Shown here piece by piece: positions 6,537 through 9,787 of a stretch of DNA of 9,787 nucleotides. Every line of letters starts with the position of its first letter. Position 1 is the first letter of the stretch. The notes beneath the pieces were generated by a model, which worked only from the letters and a program-made list of their open reading frames with translations, did not search any database and was not told where the DNA came from. The DNA is taken from NCBI RefSeq assembly GCF_036387535.1, contig NZ_DASVTO010000136.1, positions 1-9,787 of the forward strand, in the 5' to 3' direction. Source of the DNA: Sphingomonas_R sp036387535 (lineage in GTDB: Bacteria > Pseudomonadota > Alphaproteobacteria > Sphingomonadales > Sphingomonadaceae). Made by a program: the position numbers and the translations under genes.

Positions 6537-7388
6537 TCACTCCACGGCGCGCGCCATCGCCAGCGTGCGGCGCGCCATGTCCAGGTGCAGCCGTTCGACC
6601 ATCTGGCCGTCCACCCGGATCGCGCCCCTGCCCGCGGCGTCCGGCGCCGCAAAGGCACGCACGATCGTCTCCGCCCATGCGATCGCCGCCGGATCCGGGC
6701 TGAACGCTGCATTGCACGGCGCCACCTGCGTCGGATGGATCAGCGTCTTGCCATCGAACCCGAACGCCGCGCCTTGCGCACATTCGCGCGCGAACCCGTC
6801 CACATCGCCGATCGCGTTATACACGCCGTCCAGCACGATCCGGCGATGCGCGCGCGCCGCCGCCACCGTCTGCGCCAGGAACCCCAGGAACGGCGTCCGC
6901 GCGGGGTCCGGCCGCATGCCCAGTTCCTTGGCGATGTCGTTGGTTCCCATCACCAGCGCGGCCAGGCCCGGCGCGGCGGCGATCTCCGCGGTGTGCAGCA
7001 GCGACCGGGCCGTCTCCACCATCGCCCACACCGGCACCGCCCCGCCCAGCACCGCATGCGCCGCCGCCACGTCCGCCGCGCCGTCCACCTTCGGCACCAG
7101 CACCGCATCGGGCCGCGCCGCCGCCAGCGCGCGCAGGTCGTCGCTTCCCCACGGCGTGCCGGTCCCGTTCACCCGCACCACCAGTTCGCGTGTTCCGAAA
7201 CCGCCCTCCCGCACCGCCGCCACCGCCTGCGCGCGCGCCGCCACCTTCTCCTCCGGCGCCACCGCATCTTCCAGGTCCAGGATCACCACATCGCACCCGA
7301 TCCCCCGCGCCTTCGCCACCGCCCGCGCATTCGAAGCCGGCATGAACAACGCACTCCGCCGCGGGCGGGGGGTATGGGGCACGGTCAT
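6537..7388 (-). CDS. CoA-ester lyase of the HpcH/HpaI aldolase (CitE-like) family
   Basis: A 283-residue TIM-barrel enzyme of the citrate lyase beta/malyl-CoA lyase family, which cleaves or hydrolyses acyl-CoA esters such as citramalyl-CoA or malyl-CoA in a Mg-dependent reaction. Visible family motifs are RSALFMPASN (11-20), VILDLEDAVAPEEK (35-48), VRVNGTGTPWGSDDL (71-85 with Arg72), LVPKVDG (97-103), MVETARS (123-129, metal-ligand Glu125), MGTNDIAKEL (148-157, metal-ligand Asp151) and AFGFDGKTLIHPTQV (208-222). All expected catalytic positions are present and the length is normal for stand-alone CitE-like lyases. The ATG at 7386-7388 follows AGGAG with seven-base spacing. It stands alone: convergent to the TelA-pair genes and divergent from the PEP-CTERM pair. 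The exact substrate ((3S)-malyl-CoA, beta-methylmalyl-CoA, citramalyl-CoA) cannot be decided from sequence alone. Confidence 0.95.
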   Translation of the reverse strand: MTVPHTPRPRRSALFMPASNARAVAKARGIGCDVVILDLEDAVAPEEKVAARAQAVAAVREGGFGTRELVVRVNGTGTPWGSDDLRALAAARPDAVLVPKVDGAADVAAAHAVLGGAVPVWAMVETARSLLHTAEIAAAPGLAALVMGTNDIAKELGMRPDPARTPFLGFLAQTVAAARAHRRIVLDGVYNAIGDVDGFARECAQGAAFGFDGKTLIHPTQVAPCNAAFSPDPAAIAWAETIVRAFAAPDAAGRGAIRVDGQMVERLHLDMARRTLAMARAVE

Positions 7389-7493
7389 GCGAAATCTCCT
7401 GACGATGGGGTGAAAAAGACGTTCATACCCCATTTGGATGATGCGCTGCGATGCCCGGCCTTCCATGAACGGCAGAACGTCGGGGAGCACGCC
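7389..7493. promoter_or_regulatory. Divergent intergenic region with interlocking inverted repeats
   Basis: This 105-base gap must carry the start signals for the CoA-ester lyase (minus) and the sorting-signal gene pair (plus). I see no convincing -35/-10 pair. Two overlapping inverted repeats are present: GACGTTC (7418-7424) with GAACGTC (7475-7481), and GTTCAT (7421-7426) with ATGAAC (7465-7470). Because the left arms overlap, the two pairings are mutually exclusive. The right side ends in GGGGAG, the ribosome-binding site for the gene at 7494. Confidence 0.3.
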
Positions 7494-8375
7494 ATGCCGA
7501 ATATAACCAAGTTTATAGCCACGCTTATCATCTGCGCCGTGGGGGTTCCCGCTCACGCCGCCAGCGTCAGCACCTATACCTACGCGCTTCAGCAATATTG
7601 CTGCGGCTTCCCGACGGACGTGAACTCGTACAGCTACAATGATCAGTTCAGTAGCTATTACGACAACGGCGTGATCCGATACACGAATGAAGTGCCCGTC
7701 GCGAAAACCACCCGTTCGGAAATCACAAGCACCAACGGCATCGACGCGGAATCCTTTGCACGGTTCGATGTCACCCGCGGCACCATCGGCGCCTATGTAC
7801 GCACGGACGTGGGCTATGATGGCTACTCCGCCACCAGCGCGCGCGCCAATGTTTCGTTATTGGAAACGCTGACCTTCACCGTCGCCGGCGCGACCGCCGC
7901 CACCCGAACCCCGATCCTGCTGACGTTCGACTGGCATGGCACCTTCGGTGGCAATGTCGAGGGCGGCGGCGCCTATGCCGCATTCCTGGCCGGCGCTGGA
8001 GAGGCGCGCATCACTGCAACCCGCTACGGCAACGGCTACTTCTCCTCCGCCAGCAACTATGTGCAGGGCGACGGCGGCGATCGCTACCAGTTCAGCATAC
8101 TCTACGACCTCATCGGTCCCGCGCAATCGCTGCCCGTGTTCGCGTCGATGGAACTTCAGGCTCATAATGGGCAGATCGCGGATTTCAGCAACACCGCCGC
8201 CATCGGGCTTCGCTTGCCGGGCAATGTCAGCTTCACGACGGCGTCCGGCCTGTTCCTCAGCGCAGCCGCCGTTCCCGAACCCGCCGGCTGGGCGATGCTG
8301 ATCCTGGGCTTCGGCCTGATCGGCGCCACGCTCCGGCGTCCACGAACCGAGTCGAAGGAACCGTACCATGCTTGA
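7494..8375 (+). CDS. Secreted protein with PEPxxWA-CTERM sorting signal (first of a pair)
   Basis: A 293-residue exported protein. The signal peptide is residues 1-22, with hydrophobic core FIATLIICAVG and cleavage after AHA. The mature part is Tyr/Ser/Thr-rich and beta-type, with an adjacent Cys pair (YCCGFP) near its N-terminus. At 261-267 PEPAGWA starts the sorting signal, followed by a hydrophobic helix and the basic LRRPR. In known PEP-CTERM systems an exosortase cleaves at this signal after export, and the protein is released or joined to surface/extracellular polymer. No exosortase is in the window. The ATG at 7494 is preceded by GGGGAG. About ten residues extend past the Arg cluster, longer than is usual for these signals; that stretch encodes the ribosome-binding site of the next gene, with which it overlaps by 8 bases. 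The role of the mature domain is unknown. Confidence 0.92.
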   Translation: MPNITKFIATLIICAVGVPAHAASVSTYTYALQQYCCGFPTDVNSYSYNDQFSSYYDNGVIRYTNEVPVAKTTRSEITSTNGIDAESFARFDVTRGTIGAYVRTDVGYDGYSATSARANVSLLETLTFTVAGATAATRTPILLTFDWHGTFGGNVEGGGAYAAFLAGAGEARITATRYGNGYFSSASNYVQGDGGDRYQFSILYDLIGPAQSLPVFASMELQAHNGQIADFSNTAAIGLRLPGNVSFTTASGLFLSAAAVPEPAGWAMLILGFGLIGATLRRPRTESKEPYHA

Positions 8376-9327
8376 TACACCGAAAGGTCATACCGCGCGT
8401 AAAAGGCGCTGCTTCGCCGCATGCCGCCTGCCCCTCGGCTTGGTGGCCGCCGCCCTGTCGACCAGTGCGCCGGCCCAGTACAGCCTGGGCGCCAGCACCG
8501 TGGCAGCCGCGTTCAGCCCCTATACCGTCTATAATGTCCCGCCCGATACGGACGCTGCCGTCAACGGTCCGGGCCAGTTCGCAACAAGCACCGCCTCCAG
8601 CTTCAGCGCACCCGGCGGCTTTCGCCGCAGCGCGGACGGCCAACCCGCCGATGGGGCCGCCTCTTCCATGGCCTATGCCAACCTCGCGACCGGCAAGATC
8701 GGCGCTTTGGCAACAACAGACCTGTACACCTATGCCTGGGCGTCCTCCTCTTATTCCGATCGCATCAGCCTGGTGATAGCCGGTGCGGCGGCGGACACCG
8801 TCACGACCTTGCGCTTTCTGTTCGACGTGACCGGTAGCTTTTTCGGGGACGACAACATCCACAATCAATCTGGCGGCGCACTGCAGTTCCGCACCGACAT
8901 CAGCTACATTAACAAACCCTACGGCTTGGTTTCTACTGTTGGAACGCTTTACGAAAGCGCCCACGACGGCGTTACCCAATCGCAGATATATGGCTATGGT
9001 GGCGGCACCTTTGCGCAATCTCCGTCTGGACGCGCACTGGCACTCACATTCGACGTGATCGGGCCCAATCCGCAACTGGCGATCTCCGCCTATATGAGGG
9101 TGAATGCACAAGGCGGCGTCACTGCCGACTTCTCGCACACCGCCGGGCTCAGCTTGCAGTTTCCCGACAATGTTACCTTCACGTCGGGCTCCGGCGCCTT
9201 TCTCAGCCAGGCCGGCGCGGTGCCCGAAACCGCCAGCTGGGCGATGCTGATCCTGGGCTTCGGCCTGGTCGGGGGGACGCTTCGGCGGGGCCGTCACACA
9301 CCCTACGCCCTCACTTCGCCTCGGTGA
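8368..9327 (+). CDS. Secreted protein with PETxxWA variant of the PEP-CTERM sorting signal (second of a pair)
   Basis: A 319-residue homologue of the preceding protein. It has a long basic N-terminus (ARKRRC, 10-15), a hydrophobic stretch PLGLVAAAL and probable cleavage after APA (36). The C-terminal half aligns by eye with the upstream protein: FDVIGP with YDLIGP, TADFSHTAG with IADFSNTAA, and FPDNVTFTSGSGAFLS with LPGNVSFTTASGLFLS. The sorting signal reads PETASWA (286-292), with Thr in place of the second Pro of PEP, followed by a hydrophobic helix and LRRGR. The start at 8368 lies inside the upstream gene's last codons with AAGGAA seven bases before it, so translation is probably coupled. 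The 3' end overlaps the convergent TonB-like gene by 17 bases. It is likely exported and processed like its partner; the function is unknown. Confidence 0.9.
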   Translation: MLDTPKGHTARKRRCFAACRLPLGLVAAALSTSAPAQYSLGASTVAAAFSPYTVYNVPPDTDAAVNGPGQFATSTASSFSAPGGFRRSADGQPADGAASSMAYANLATGKIGALATTDLYTYAWASSSYSDRISLVIAGAAADTVTTLRFLFDVTGSFFGDDNIHNQSGGALQFRTDISYINKPYGLVSTVGTLYESAHDGVTQSQIYGYGGGTFAQSPSGRALALTFDVIGPNPQLAISAYMRVNAQGGVTADFSHTAGLSLQFPDNVTFTSGSGAFLSQAGAVPETASWAMLILGFGLVGGTLRRGRHTPYALTSPR

Positions 9328-9787
9328 AATCGAACCGGATCCGCACCCACGCGCCGACCATGGATTTGCCGCCGATGCGCGGCGGGCGGACGCGGAATTG
9401 CCAGGCGGCCTGGCGGAGCGCGCGGGCGAGGCCGGATCCGGCGGGCGAATCCCCCAGTTCCTGACACTGGTCGACGCGGAAATTGGGGATGGTGCGGCAC
9501 GCGATCATGCCCCAGCCGGGCTGGCCGTTGCCGCGCGGCAGATAGGTGGCCAATTCCGCACGGGTCGGGCGGCTGTACCAGTCGGCATTGTACAGCCGCT
9601 CGCCGCCCGGCCCCTCACCCACGGCATCGCCCGCGCCGGCAGCCTCGCCGGTGCCGGTCCCGCTGCCCCCGCCGCTGCCGCTTGTCGTCGGGCGGTCGGC
9701 GCTGCGCCGCGGCATCGCGCCGATGTCGGCGGCGGCGAACACGTCGCGGTTCACCTCGATCAGCGCCAGCTGCGTGTTGGACGGGGT
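9311..9787 (-). CDS. TonB C-terminal-like protein, C-terminal part (start lies beyond the right edge)
   Basis: The reading frame is open to the window edge and ends with a TGA at 9311-9313, giving 158 visible residues. The ORF runs upstream of a possible GTG at 9752-9754 without interruption, so I treat the gene as truncated by the window. After a helix-like start, a Gly/Ser/Thr/Glu-rich linker (visible residues about 32-64) leads to a compact domain. That domain contains MIACRTIPNFRVDQCQELG, SGLARALRQAAWQFRVRPP and MVGAWVRIRFDF near the C-terminus. This resembles the TonB C-terminal domain found in sphingomonad energy-transducer-like or hypothetical periplasmic proteins. The two Cys flanking FRVDQ could form a disulfide in the periplasm. 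The linker and C-terminal fold fit a TonB-type protein, but no N-terminal membrane anchor is visible. It overlaps the convergent gene's 3' end by 17 bases. Confidence 0.65.
   Translation of the reverse strand, partial: TPSNTQLALIEVNRDVFAAADIGAMPRRSADRPTTSGSGGGSGTGTGEAAGAGDAVGEGPGGERLYNADWYSRPTRAELATYLPRGNGQPGWGMIACRTIPNFRVDQCQELGDSPAGSGLARALRQAAWQFRVRPPRIGGKSMVGAWVRIRFDFTEAK

Noticed and set aside
6429..7493. Plus-strand in-frame extension upstream of the first sorting-signal gene
   Set aside because: It is antisense to the CoA-ester lyase gene and its translation is Arg/His-rich. The signal peptide and ribosome-binding site place the real start at 7494.

Overview
The window is GC-rich chromosomal DNA that reads like a sphingomonad alphaproteobacterium (Sphingomonas or a close relative). 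This is inferred from the PEPxxWA-type C-terminal sorting signals, a short palindromic repeat of a kind I associate with sphingomonad genomes, and the style of the TonB-like protein at the right edge. No rRNA, tRNA, insertion sequence, phage gene or CRISPR array is visible. Most of the content is ordinary core or accessory metabolism and envelope biology.

Layout. 1-900 (minus): the N-terminal 300 residues of an acyl-CoA dehydrogenase, cut by the window edge. A perfect TTACGT-TC-ACGTAA palindrome lies 36 bases upstream of its start and resembles operators of MerR-family LiuR regulators of acyl-CoA/branched-chain catabolism. 1000-1035: a strong intrinsic terminator on the minus strand. 1057-2898 (minus): typA/bipA, the ribosome-associated translational GTPase. 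2978-4315 (minus): a DUF3422 membrane protein with two C-terminal membrane helices. 4451-5653 and 5655-6362 (plus): a TelA-family protein and, one base later, a two-helix membrane protein in the position usually held by an XpaC-like partner. These two diverge from the DUF3422 gene across a 135-base region holding two palindromes. 6363-6536: a convergent intergenic region with a REP-like double palindrome and a second hairpin.

6537-7388 (minus): a CitE/HpcH-type CoA-ester lyase. 7494-8375 and 8368-9327 (plus): two homologous secreted proteins with PEPxxWA-CTERM sorting signals, overlapping by 8 bases and probably translationally coupled; the second carries PET in place of PEP. 9311-9787 (minus): the C-terminal part of a TonB-C-like protein, overlapping the end of the second sorting-signal gene tail to tail.

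Working together: the DUF3422/TelA/membrane-protein divergon is the most plausible candidate for a little-understood envelope-stress module. The PEPxxWA pair is a two-gene exported-protein operon that needs an exosortase encoded elsewhere. The acyl-CoA dehydrogenase and the CoA-ester lyase both act on acyl-CoA thioesters but are far apart and not an operon. I see no clear evidence for a wholly new system; the points worth a second look are listed as findings.
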